From positions 1,032,501 through 1,096,500 of the forward strand of contig NW_022196018.1 of assembly GCF_008641045.1 (NCBI RefSeq): a stretch of DNA of 64,000 nt, read 5' to 3'. This DNA comes from Pistacia vera (taxonomy: Eukaryota > Streptophyta > Magnoliopsida > Sapindales > Anacardiaceae). Below, piece by piece: positions 24,301 through 35,200 of this stretch. A program made the translations under genes and the position numbers. The first letter of the stretch is position 1. Each line of letters starts with the position of its first letter. The notes below the pieces were generated by a model. The model was not told the DNA's origin. It did not search any database and saw only the letters and a list, made by a program, of their open reading frames with translations.

Positions 24301-24333
24301 ATAGAGGTATACCAACGGAATTATTGTTGGCAT
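21330..24333 (-). pseudogene. Integrase of the Tat element
   Basis: The frame from about 24333 starts with the linker WITPILHYLENKELPLDK. It continues from 23972 with the zinc-finger end CNNCQRFA, then HLPPERL, the core start MKWRMDIVGKLPTA and YFSKWIEADFHKV, and later SSNKTI and TPFSVAYGLE, ending in NLDIVDELRDQALIRNA. The C-terminal end (HNA..KVGDWVL) is split by the nested solo LTR at 21420-23205 and resumes at 21419 with RQCSRTQDLGASKL. The middle of the core, where the second and third acidic residues would lie, is frameshifted. The domain inserts element cDNA into the genome, but this copy cannot be active. Confidence 0.85.
21420..23205 (-). mobile_element. Nested solo LTR 1 inside integrase
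   Basis: 1786 bp with inverted ends TGTTAG...CTAACA and identical 5-bp target duplications GAACC at 21415-21419 and 23206-23210. On the minus strand a TATA box (CCTATAAAAAG) lies near 21845, giving minus orientation. Removing it and one GAACC restores the integrase reading KVGDWVLRQ. No internal retroelement genes are present, so it is a solo LTR. It belongs to the same family as 25111-26677. Confidence 0.88.
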
Positions 24334-24379
24334 GTGGTTTATAGGGCCGAGCCAAGGTTTACTAAAGCATCTGCATGAG

Positions 24380-24830
24380 TGTTTTCAGCCTTGGGGACTT
24401 GGGTGATGGTGATGTCCTCGAAGGATGATTGCAGCTCTTTGGCTAGGTTGAGATACAAGGTCATCTTCATATCCCGTGCTTAATAGGAGCCCTGAAGTTG
24501 ATTTATCACCAATTGTGAGTCTGATTTAACTTCCAGCTTCTTGATCCTCATTCTTTAAGCGAGGGAGAGGCCGACGATCAATGTTTTGTACTCAACCTCG
24601 TTGTTTGTTCCTTTAAAGTTGCACCATACTGACTGTTGAAAAATGTCACCTTCTGGTGATGTGAGGGCCAGTCCTAAACCGCTGCCATTGATGTTACTTG
24701 ATCCGTCTACTGTTAGAGTCCACTTGGACGATACATGATTTGCCAAATATAGGAGCTCCTTTTCTACCTGAATAGAGATGTTAGGTACGAAGTCGGCAAT
24801 GAAGTCAACTAACACTTGAGATTTGATTGT
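24380..24830 (-). pseudogene. Second (plant-type) RNase H domain
   Basis: The frame 24815-24555 reads WTLTVDGSSNINGSGLGLAL, then TSPEGDIFQQSV and NNEVEYKTLIVGLSLA. It keeps the first Asp (VDG) and the Glu (VEY) of an RNase H fold. This is a domain additional to the RNase H fused to reverse transcriptase, and such a second domain marks the Tat lineage. A stop follows after about 86 residues. Confidence 0.8.
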
Positions 24831-27560
24831 GGTGTGGGGTTAGAAGGAGACATCAAACTCGCTTAGCTTTACCGCCCAATGAATGAGCCGATCCAAGAGA
24901 TTAGGCTTGTGGAGTATCTTCTTCAGAAGGTAGAAAGTTAAGACTATGATGGGGTGGCATTGGAAATATGGCCTTAGCTTCCGTGCGGCAGTGATCAGGG
25001 TGAGTGGCATTTTTTTGAGTTGGCTTTACCGTGTCTCGGCATCGAGCAGAGACTTACTGGTGTAGCATACTAGCAGCTGTTTTCTTTCCTCTTCTCGAAT
25101 TAGTACAACGTGTTTGAATCAATCTACCCAACGCAGCGAAAAAACAAAAATTAAAATGATGAATCGATTCCTTTTATGCCAAGATCCAGGTATAGATTAT
25201 ATAATTTACATGTTAAATCAAAATTCTACACAAAATAATACCAATCCAGACAAGGATCAGAGATCTTACACACGTTTGGAGGCTCCTTCAAATGTCTTTG
25301 AATCTACTTCGCTACCGATTCAACATAGAACCAAACGAATGGTGATCCACACGAAGACAATCCGAAGAACCAAAGAGGGATTTGCTAGATCCACTAATTG
25401 GCTTCAAGAATCAAGTTGAATCAAAGAAAAACTTTGATTCAAAACCAAGGGGAGAACATGTGAGAGAAGGGAGAAAAGGGGGCTACCTTTTTCTTTCCTT
25501 TTTAATGGAAAATGAATGATTGATTTCTTAACACAACTTGCACTTATATAGTGCAAGTTGTTGAAATCCTATTCCTATAAGGAGTACACATGAGTTCCAA
25601 CTGTAGTTCACCCTTGTGTCCAAACATCCTTCTTATGGTATTTTATATTAATTAATTATTATTATAATTAAAATCATTAATATATTTATAAAATATATTA
25701 ACATTTAATTAATATTAATAATTCATTTAAATATATGTGTACATATATTTAAATATAATCTCACTAATTTAACTTTAATATTAAATTAATTACAGGCAAC
25801 AACCTCAGCAAATTTAATTGAACTGTGAGATTATCAAAATATTCTTTCATCCTAAAAGACAAAAATACCCCTTGAACAAAACGATTCTTAAATTATCTTC
25901 TAAGTGTGTGACCCTCACTATACACAAACCAAGATTGACCCCTAACAAGGCATCATGGCCACCCGATAGATTTAGATTCAGTGAAATAGCTACCTATCAA
26001 CGATATGGTTACCGTGTAATCAAATCCTTTCATCATCTGTTATCTCATCGAGACTGAAGTACAAAATTAGTGTTAACCTCAGTTACCCTCGATATCTTTG
26101 TATTCAGTTACTAGACCAATGACCTGATAAATAAATTGGATTGAGCAACAACTCAATCCCATTGTGGCCACAGATTTAGTGTCATTGTCATTTACTAAAT
26201 TGTGCAGTGAGATAACTTCTCCCACACTCGAGAGTGATGAATCCTTTCTCAATCCACCATAGTGTTGATACACTCCTCGATGCAGCCAATCACTATCGTA
26301 TTAACAGCTCTGAATAGAATTGCATTGGGTTAGTGTCAAACTACACCAATCGGTGCACAAGGTGCTCTGGTAATCTCAAGTCTTTCGATAAGGTCGTTCA
26401 ACACTATGATAGCCTTACCATATTATCTGTGTCCTTGGTCAGAATAATACTAGGGCTACGGACATTTTTAGAATGGCCACTATATGTGATCATAGGGTTC
26501 TCACTATCAAGATTTGAAACATTTGATACCCTCGTCAAGGTTCTACCATCTTAAAGACATATATCAATATATAAAGATATGATTTACACGATATAGAATA
26601 AAAAGCTTTTTATTGAATATTATTACAAAGAGTCAATTTTACAATAATTGATTGGCTCTAGGGCACCTACTCTAACATGGCAAAGATGGCACATTCTGAC
26701 ACGGGCCACACGGCTAGGTAGGTGAAGAGTCGTTCCTTTGTTTTCAATTTGGAAAGTAAAGGGGGTGATGTTAGATACCTTTTTAGGTGAGTCAATGCTT
26801 CTTCACACATTAGGGTCCACTCAAACTTCTTGGACTTTTTGAGGGAAGAAAAGAAAATGTGGCACTTCTTCGCCAACTTAGAGATGAATCGAGTCAATGC
26901 TGCTATTCATCTTGCGAGGCGTTGAACATCTTTGATGCATGTAGGAGATGGGATGTTCAAGACTGCATTGATTTGATCTGGATTGGCTTCGATCCCATGC
27001 TGTGTCACCATGTAGTCGACGAATTTTTTGGACGAGACACCGAAGGAGCACTTGGCTAGGTTCAGCTTCATGTTGTATTTCTGTAACACCTCAAAGGCTT
27101 GTCTAAGGTGGTCAAGGTGTTGCTCGGTGATCAAAGATTTCATCAACATGTCATCGATGTATACTTCCATGAAGTCCTCTAGCAAATTGGCAAATATCTT
27201 GTTCACAAGGCGTTAGTAGGTGGCATCAGCATTCTTCAAGTTGAATGGCATTACTTATAACAGTAGATTCCCCTCTCGATGATGAAGGTAGTATTTTCTT
27301 GGTCATCCAGATGCATCAGTATCTGATTATAGCTTGAGAAGGCATCTATGAAGCTTAGTAGCTTATGTCCAACGATCGTGTTCACCAACATATCTATGTG
27401 AGGGAGAAGGAAAAAGTCTTTTGGGCAGGCCTTATTTAGGTTGGTGAAGTCAATGCAGACTCTTTATTTCCCATTCTTCTTTTTACAACCACCACATTTG
27501 TCAACCAGTTTGGATAGTGAATATCCCAAACCGAGGCATTACCTAGCAGCTACTTTACCT
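24830..27560 (-). pseudogene. Reverse transcriptase and first RNase H
   Basis: The palm of reverse transcriptase is seen near 27560-26907, with fragments such as VNTIVGHKLLSFIDA, then the catalytic motif YIDDM (near 27150) and the thumb pattern MKLNLAKCSFGV. The connection and first RNase H start at 26897 (KFEWTLMCEEALTHLK) and break off at VSECAIFA, where a solo LTR (25111-26677) is inserted. The frame resumes at 25110 with VVLIREEERKQLLVCYTSKS and LLDAETR. Several stops and frameshifts are present upstream of 27206. Confidence 0.85.
25111..26677 (-). mobile_element. Nested solo LTR 2 inside RNase H
   Basis: 1567 bp beginning TGTTAGAGTAGGTGCC on the minus strand, like solo LTR 1, and ending near TTCAAACA. 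It has the same order of motifs as 21420-23205 but lacks about 220 bases that correspond to 22710-22905. A TATA box (CTATATAAG) lies near 25545. Clean target duplications were not seen (CAACG against TGGCA), so one edge is altered. Confidence 0.75.
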
Positions 27561-27969
27561 TCTCATTAATCACCTTGTTCCTTTTAAAGGCGAATTTCCT
27601 TCTCTTCTGCTTCACAGGGGGGTGATCTGGGTTGACGTTTAGCTAATGGACGATAGCCTCGGGATTGATTTCCATCATATCAACGTGGGACCAAGTGAAA
27701 CAATCCTAGTTCTATTTGAGAAAGTCTGCCAACTTCTTTCGGATATCAGGTTGGAGTTGTGCCCTTATCTAAGTCTTACAGTCTAGGTGATCTAGGTGTG
27801 ACTACACTTCGTCTAACTCTTCAACTGTTGGTCTGTCTCGCTTTGCTCCTCCAGCCGTGTGGGTCTATAATTGCTACATATTCCCCTACTTAGTTTTGAA
27901 GGCGTTCTAATAGCAATATCTTGATGCTTTCTGATCCTCTTTTATCTCCTTAATGCCCCACTTGGTGGG

Positions 27970-28387
27970 GAACCAGATGGTCTAATAGAAGGTGGATGGA
28001 ATGGACTACATGTCGTGGATCCATGGTTGGCCCAATATTACATTGTACGAAGAAGGTGAGTCCACTATCATGAAGGTGGTCTGGAGATTAATTCCCTCAG
28101 CATAGACTGGCAGAGTTATCTCCCCCATAGTGTACTTCTATTCTGAAATAAAACCAATGAGTAGAGTGGATCGCCGATTTATGTTGGATTCCTCTAGTCC
28201 CATGACTTTGAAGGCATCGAGGAATATAATGTTTGCTGAGAAGCTGAGGTCCATGAGGATTCTTTTTACTAGGATGTTAGCGATCTGTAATATGATGATG
28301 AGCGTATCATGATAAGGGTTTATGAGCAATGTTGTCTCGTTATCAATAAATCCAATAGTTAGATTCGTTGGCTTTTGAACGCAGGGT
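27970..28387 (-). pseudogene. Aspartic protease of the Tat element
   Basis: The stretch near 28329-28138 reads HDTLIIILQIANILVKRILM, then DLSFSANIIFLDAFKVMGLEE. In related elements the catalytic region reads VDPGSSA or VDTGSSA; here it reads MDLSFSA, so the glycine after the catalytic Asp is replaced and the domain is probably inactive. It lies between gag and reverse transcriptase as expected. Confidence 0.75.
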
Positions 28388-30171
28388 CATGAAGGGTGGT
28401 GTTCAGGCCTTGCTGCGGCTCTTACATGGCACTTGGTCGAGGAGTAACTCACTTCGCTTATCTCGGATCTTGATATCATGCTGCACATCGCGTCAGTAGG
28501 TGGTGCTTTTGGTGGCGGTGTCACTTGACGACTTTTACCTACATACGTGGCCTTCCCTTTCTCTATTAAGAAATCCTGGAGGTGACCCCTCTTCAGTAGT
28601 CTCACAACTTCCAAGCGAAGGGCGATGCAATCGGCGGTGACATGCCTATGGTCTCCATGGGATTCACACCACTTGATGGTATCTCGCTTGGCCCTAGAGT
28701 GTGGCAACTTTGTCGGCCACCTGACTACCTTCCCCATCTCCTTCAGCATTGCCACTACTTCGGCGGGTTCTATATTCAAATTAAAATCTGACATCTTATA
28801 CTTGTTAGGTTGGATGAGTGCTCTATCAGTGTGCCAAGCCGGTTGACGCTCTTGATGGTGTGTATTGTCGTGGGTCGGTCCCCTCCTAACTCAGTACGAC
28901 TTGGCTTGTCTGGAGTCATGGCGCCTCTTAGATCAGTAGGGAAGATGGTCGTTTGTGTTGCTTGCCTTTACATGATAAGCCTTATCCTCCTCCCATCTTA
29001 TTTCTACCCAGGCGCGGGCCAGCACATCTTCCATAGTGTTACAATTACACTTGGTGACTTCCTTGTATATCTCACCATCAAGGAGGAGTCCCTTCCTGAA
29101 TGCATCCACCATAGTCTCTTGATTGTAGTAAGGGATAGAGATTTTTTTGTGGTTGAAGTGCCCCACATATTCCCATAGGGGTTCTTTGTGATGTTGGAAA
29201 TCCGGTAAAGGTCGCCAGATAGCTTTTCTAGCTTTTTGCTACTAGCGAACTGTTCTACGAAGGTGTCTATGAGTTGGGCAAAGGAGCGCTAGACCTGTTA
29301 GGGAGGTTGGTATACAACTAGAGTGTTGGTCCCACAAGGCTAGAGCTAGAGCTCTTGCAAATGCATGCTTCACGAAGGTCTTCAGGTATTGTTGTGGCAA
29401 ACATGCGTTGCTTATAGGATGCTATGTGGTCGTCCGGGTTGGTGGTTCCGTCATAGAGCCTCATGATGGGGAAGGTGAATTTTCATGGCATTTCTGTAGC
29501 AGCTATGGTGTCTATAAATGGTGAATCCGCATAGCTTTGGGGTTGGCTTTTCTTAAGGGGTGTAGGTACATCGGGGATGCATTGGATCATGGCTTCCATA
29601 TCGGTAAGCCTCATGGTTAGTGTTTGTTCAAGGGGAGTTGGCATGGGGTTGTAGAGGTTACTAAGGAATTGGGGGAAGACATTAAGGTTGACATGTACAG
29701 TGGAGCTGAGTGGGGCAATTTAGGTAGTAATGTCGATCATTGAATGTACTGGGTATGTTTGTGGGAGAAAAGGGCGTTTAGCTGGAATAAGGTAGCTTGT
29801 GCGTGCGTTTCGATGGTTAAGAGGCTGGTAGGCTGGATGCTTCCAACGTGGCTCGGCTCTGCCATAGATGTTGTGGTGGTTGGGGTCGTACTAGGACATG
29901 GGGGTTCTAGGAGGGTGCCATGGCTTGGGGTGGAGAATAGTTGTCGGGGATGAATGGATAGCCGAGAAGAAGATGCATGATGCTGGTTCAAGGACCAATC
30001 TAAATAATAGAATTGGGTTACTTTTTCTTGGAGAGCTTGATTCTCTACGCGGACGGCAGCATTCTGAGCTTCCAAGGTCTAGTACTTTTCCTTGCTCTCT
30101 TGCACCAGTGTGGTGGGAGTTGAAATTTGAGCTACGACATCGGACGCGGGAGTTCCAGTGTTGTCCGTCAT
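28387..30171 (-). pseudogene. Gag of the Tat element
   Basis: The gag start is taken at the ATG at 30171 (MTDNTGTPASDVVAQ). A TAG follows 31 codons later, and then the frame goes on with a proline- and threonine-rich part. The capsid-like part is seen at 29166-28933 (QETMVDAFRKGLLLDGEIYK, then TMEDVLARAWVEIRWEEDKA). The C-terminal part at 28794-28387 has WCESHGDHRHVTADCIALRL and LLKRGHLQDFL, a zinc-knuckle-like CX(3)H...H..C pattern common in Tat-type gag. It builds the virus-like particle in active elements; this copy is broken by stops. Confidence 0.82.
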
Positions 30172-30227
30172 GGTAGCTGAATGGAGAAGGAACAAAGATA
30201 GCAGGTCATTGCGAATCGGCTAATTGT

Positions 30228-30249
30228 TAGGGTCCCACGGTGGGCGCCA
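30228..30249 (-). other. Primer binding site of the Tat element
   Basis: Immediately inside the 5' LTR the minus strand reads TGGCGCCCACCGTGGGACCC, the TGGCGCC-type primer binding site usual for plant gypsy elements. The tRNA was not assigned. Confidence 0.8.
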
Positions 30250-30252
30250 AAC

Positions 30253-30889
30253 TGTAGACGGTAAAATCTACTGTCAAATTAGAGAGGACTTATCCTATGC
30301 GATACAAACCACTGACAATCTGGTAGACCTACACAAAGAACACAGAAACGGGAACGTGAAGGCTAGATAGACACCAGTGTGGTGCCTGCCGTAGACACTC
30401 CGATGCTCAAGTCAACGAGACTGAGAAAGGCTATTGAGTGAGGGCTAAAGGGAGAGTACTAGAATAATATGACAGTTTTTAGGAGCAAGAACTTAGAAGC
30501 TAGTAGGTGTTGCAGGTGATTTCTGAGTGAATAATGAGGGAGTTTGCCCCTGTTTACATAGTAAACCCAACAGGTTCGAATCCTAGTAGGACTCTGAGTC
30601 CTATTGGGTAAATGAGTCATTATTAGGAAAGGGATAGGATATCCTTTTCTTATTGGGTTAAAGATAGGATCTCCTTGCCTTATTGGGTTAAGCTTAACAT
30701 TAATGATTACAATACAAGATCTTGATAGAAGTGGAAACAGAATAGGATTCTGCTTCCTATTTCAGACTGCTATGGGCAAGGTAGATTTAAATGTAAGCCC
30801 AACCAGAATTGGGTTAAGGCCTTGGGCCGTTATTTGTATATCTTGTATGTTGGGCCTTGTCAGGCCTAACACGATTTTTGGCCCATACA
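30253..30889 (-). repeat. 5' LTR of the Tat element
   Basis: 637 bp with TG...CA ends, followed on the right by the target duplication ACCAT. Compared with the 3' LTR it lacks about 60 bases after 30778 and carries many substitutions. Confidence 0.9.
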
Positions 30890-30911
30890 ACCATGTGCAA
30901 AAGTAACAAAG

Positions 30912-31112
30912 AGTAATACTATACTTACAACCCAATCTCACAAATTTTCTCTCACAACCTTAACATGGTAGTTCGCAATTAGTTAGTTTGTAATGAGTCT
31001 CGCTTGTCCAACAATAGGTCTCATCTGCCCAATAATGGGTTCTACCTTGTGAACTGACCAATTGCGAACTATTACGTCGAAATTGTGAGAGAGTTTGTAA
31101 GATTGGGTTATG
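30912..31112. mobile_element. MITE-like foldback element 1
   Basis: Inverted arms of about 55-60 bases: CCCAATCTCACAAATTTTCT...TAGTTCGCAATTAG on the left pairs with CTAATTGCGAAC-type sequence...GTAAGATTGGG on the right. No coding frame lies inside. Its outer left end TAATACTATACTTACAA is also found at the element at 62842-63013. Confidence 0.65.
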
Positions 31113-32000
31113 ATCTCTTTAAATACCAAAGCGATTTTGGTCTAATATTTTTATCAAAGAAGACCAATAGTGTTTAGTAAGATAGGATCAACAAAACGAT
31201 GCCCAAATCTATCCCAAAAATATTTTTTTACTTATTATTTTATTAAAAATATGAAAGTAGATTTGTTATTTGTGAATTACTGTGTGACTCTATAATATTT
31301 CTATAAATTTAAGTGATTTATAAGTATTACATATTTCCTCCAAAAGCTCAAGTTTCTTAACCCAAAATCCAGTATTTTTAGTTTCTTTTTATTTAATATT
31401 TTATGATAAAGTCCTTATATACATGTATGCATACTATAAGCAAAATTTTATCTAATATCTTTGTTAGAAATTAAAGCAACCATAAGAAGATAAACTTAAA
31501 TAATAAATACTTGATATTATTATTTTATGACAAGGCAAGGGCATGTTTCCTCTATTTTGGGCCGCACTAGACTAAATGGGAGAGATGGACAATTCTTTCT
31601 ATTCCACTGTCCAGTGTCCACTCTCATTTCCCTAAAAATAAATGCTTTTTAAGTTTTAACTTAAAATATCCCTTCATTTCATTCCAATGCTAAAAACCAG
31701 TGTTCAAAAAGTAGAGTTTTATAACTCATTAATAGTTTATAGTATACTTTAGATTATAATAAATAAATGGATGAAAAATTTAAATAGAAAGATCCTGATC
31801 TTTTAGATAATTACATATTCAAGTGAATAAAATCACTAGGCCTTGATGAGGTAGAATATAAATTGAATCAGTCCATAAAAACAAAATGAAAAATACGTCA
31901 AATACTATTTTATGACCCAACTCAAAACTTCAACCATTTAATCTCCTCGCCTCCCATCATTCAACTACAAATACAAGATTCAAATACAAAGGCCAAAACT
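31113..32000. other. AT-rich spacer
   Basis: No gene or clear repeat was recognised between the foldback element and the ferrochelatase 3' side. Confidence 0.5.
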
Positions 32001-32180
32001 TTTACAAATTTATCATTTGAACAGCATTTGCATTAAGTACGGACATTACAATTTCTTTTTCCTTTCCACCAACAGGCATTGGCGTTGCACTACTTGCGCC
32101 TATACTATTAGGCAAATCCAATCTTAGAGTCACAGTAGATCTTGGCGATGCTTTGATATTCGTTGTAATGCATATATAAA
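32001..32180 (-). other. Unrecognised open stretch downstream of ferrochelatase
   Basis: About 60 codons are open on the minus strand, ending at a TAA near 32001-32003 and containing SPRSTVTLRLDLPNSIGASS and MPVGGKEKEIVM. There is no start codon in frame. Composition looks more like coding sequence than the surrounding AT-rich DNA. It could be an exon relic or chance. Confidence 0.25.
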
Positions 32181-32255
32181 GTAATGCTAATAGAATGCAT
32201 AAAATTTACACTCAATGATCTTAAGGAGTGGGAAAGAAAGATTGTTAGATATTAT

Positions 32256-35200
32256 TCACCGAAACAAAGGCAAAATGCCCCATTGATGCAGGAACCCCTC
32301 TCCAGTGGTAACTTCTAGGACCAACAGAACAAGCACTGCCAGCATAGCAGCTCTTCCATTCCAAGTCTCGGCACTTCTAGTCCAACCCCATTCCCAGACT
32401 ATCACAGGTGGAGGAAGCTCAGTACGTTTTGAATCATATGTTGCCAATAACTCTTCTACACTGCCGAGTGGAACTAAAGACTGCAGAAAATGCCAAACTT
32501 TCTATCACACAAAGCTTATGGTACAAAAGGAAGCATCATATACATGAATATTCAAAGACGGTTATCCATCCTCAATTCATAAGTGTTGAGAAATGCAACA
32601 AAAGATATGCTATATTCTCCCAAGTGCTGGTTGTTTTATTCCATGAGAAACTTATCTACCAAATATTCAACAGAGTGTCATTACTTCTAAATGCATAGAC
32701 AAGCTAGACAAGAGGGCCAAATTTCAACTTCCTTAAAAGTAGCTATATATCATTTTAGATTTCTTGATTCGTCAATTCACGGGTTTAGAAAAACAGAAAA
32801 TGTTATTCTATCTTTAGAGTCCACTTAATAAACCAGGTAAAATGCAGAATAAATTGCAGAATGAATACAGAAAGTACAACATTAACTTGTAAAGTATTGC
32901 AGTTAGGTATGCTAATTCATTATTATTAAAACAATAAGACAGAACACAAAATCCTACGATTATTTAAAAAAAAAAAAAAAGTGAAAAAAAAAAAAGCATC
33001 TATAACAAAATAAAGCATGTCATGCTTCCTGAGATTTACCCCTATTCTTTTTCCTCCACAGAAGACTGGGCATGGACGGAGAAAGGTATTAAAAAAATAT
33101 ATCAAAGCTAGAACTAAAAATATATTAATAATTATATCTTTTTCCTTTAACTTTATAGGGTTACACATTTCAGGAAGAAGATGTAGGGCCATTTAGGCCT
33201 CTGCAGCGGCACAGAACTTTTAGTTATTAAAAAAATTTAGCAGAAAATCAATAAGGACTACCTGTCGAGCCTCAAGATTTGAAACAGCCATAGCCCCAAC
33301 ATAAGGAAGACTCTCAATCACAGCATCAGCCAAGTCTGAAATGAAGGTAGGTTCACATCCTAATGCTGGGACACGTCCCCATTTTTCTATACCTGACTCA
33401 AGAGCCAACTCTTTGTACTCAACATCAATTTCTTCTAAAGTTTCAATATGCTCACTGACAAAACTGTAAATCAAACAAACACCAAAAAGATAAATATTTC
33501 CAGTTCAAAAACCAAAAATTTAATTATAATATAAGGGTAAGAAACTAAAAGTTTATCCACATGCAACAGATATACAGCTAGTCCATGAGAAAGAACAGGT
33601 ATTACAGTTACAATAATTGAAATAACATTACCTAATAGGGACAGCTAAAAGATTTTTTACTCCCTTTTTTCCTAACTCAATGATTGTTTCATCAGTATAG
33701 GGTCTCAACCATTCCACAGGCCCAACTCTACTCTGTAAAACATTTTGCTAACTATCAACAGAGCACCATGATAATAAATGAAATTTAAACCATAAATGAC
33801 ATTCAAAAGAGTTAATACCGTTGATAAGAATTAAAAGTGTATCTAACAACTACAAATTACCTGATATGCAAGAGTGTATGGATTGGTTATCTTTCTCTTT
33901 TCTAATTCTTCCATTATTAAATCCACACATTCCTCCATCTCGGCCTTGTAAGGATCACCAGCCTCTTCCACATATGCAAGCGGGACACCATGTGCACTAA
34001 AAAATATCATAACCTATAAACATTTTCAAATAAGTGTGCTGGACAATATACAAATATTATTAAGCATCATTCAAAATATTTGAACTTACATGAAAAAAGA
34101 GACATTTCTAAAGCAACAAAAGGAATTGATAAGGACAAAGTTTGATACAAGAGAAACATTTTATTACATCTATTAAGAAAATACTAGCCAATGACTTCCT
34201 GACTTAATGTCATCCCAGAGGCTCCTCAATTGACCGCTGCAAGAGATCAAGAGTTCTAGCAAACATTTACAGGGCTAGTACACAGAGGAATACAAAGAGT
34301 AGTGTATCATAGTTACTTTCTTCTATATTTTAGACCAAAAACAAACTTTAACATAATTGGAGTTTGAGAAGTTCTACAATTCCAAAAATTGGAAAGAAAG
34401 TTAGAAAACACATTGACAAAGCAGACGTAATAAGTACAAACAAAATTGTATACACATAACACACATAATCCAAGGCAAAAGAACAGAAGAGCTATGGAGG
34501 GGAGCGTTCATTGAACCTGATAGATTCAAATCTTTTCTACCAAATGTTGAGCAAAAATGACTTATATAAGGCACTTGACAAGCCAAAATAAGATAACATT
34601 AAAGGTTGTTTCCATTATCAAAAAAAAAAAAAAAAAAACATGGTGACAGAATCTCCATAAAAAATTCCCAAAAGTCATTATATTTGTGAAAGTCAATTTG
34701 ATAGAGAGATGAGAGATGAGCATGAAAGTCAACTAGGATTACAAAAGCTTTGTAGGATAAAATTAGCACAGATTCTATTAGCTACCAGTCAGCTTCAAGT
34801 TAATCTTGAATGAACAATATGTAAATGGCCCAAAATACGATTTCTAATAATTTTTGCTTTTTGTCTTTTGATTCCATGTTTCTCAGCTTACCAGCTCCAG
34901 ATGGTTCCTTCTAGAAATTATCCAAATCAGGTCAATAAGGAAAAAGCTGGCCTTTAAGTCCTGGTCCTATCAGTTCTAAGCCAGGCATATAAGTTCAAAT
35001 GCTGCCCTTTCAAAATACCTCTGCTACTGGAAATCTGAAGGTGCAACAGATGATAATTTATATACATATTGTGCTTAAGCTTAAGCAGATCAAGGCTTGA
35101 AAATTTAAAAAGATACTATCCTATTAACTTACTATACATAGTTAACATAACGCCAATCTCTATTTTTCCATCTTCAGCTAGGAGCAAAAGTATGCATGAA

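Larger units (their letters stand above)
16703..30894 (-). mobile_element. Full-length Ty3/gypsy retrotransposon, Tat lineage
   Basis: LTRs at 16708-17381 and 30253-30889 both have TG...CA ends. The element is bounded by identical 5-bp target duplications ACCAT at 16703-16707 and 30890-30894. It reads on the minus strand: 5' LTR, primer binding site, gag, protease, reverse transcriptase, RNase H, second RNase H, integrase, then about 4 kb with an opposite-strand gene before the 3' LTR. Two RNase H domains and the extra 3' gene are marks of the Tat lineage (Retand and Grande relatives). The coding region is full of stops and frameshifts and holds two nested solo LTRs. The LTRs are visibly diverged, and the 5' LTR lacks about 60 bases near 30778, so the insertion is old. 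It lies about 455 bases upstream of SnRK2. Confidence 0.9.

Noticed and set aside
29744..30176. Plus-strand frames opposite gag
   Set aside because: They are shadows of the gag N-terminal part; the gag reading on the minus strand has the right position next to the primer binding site.
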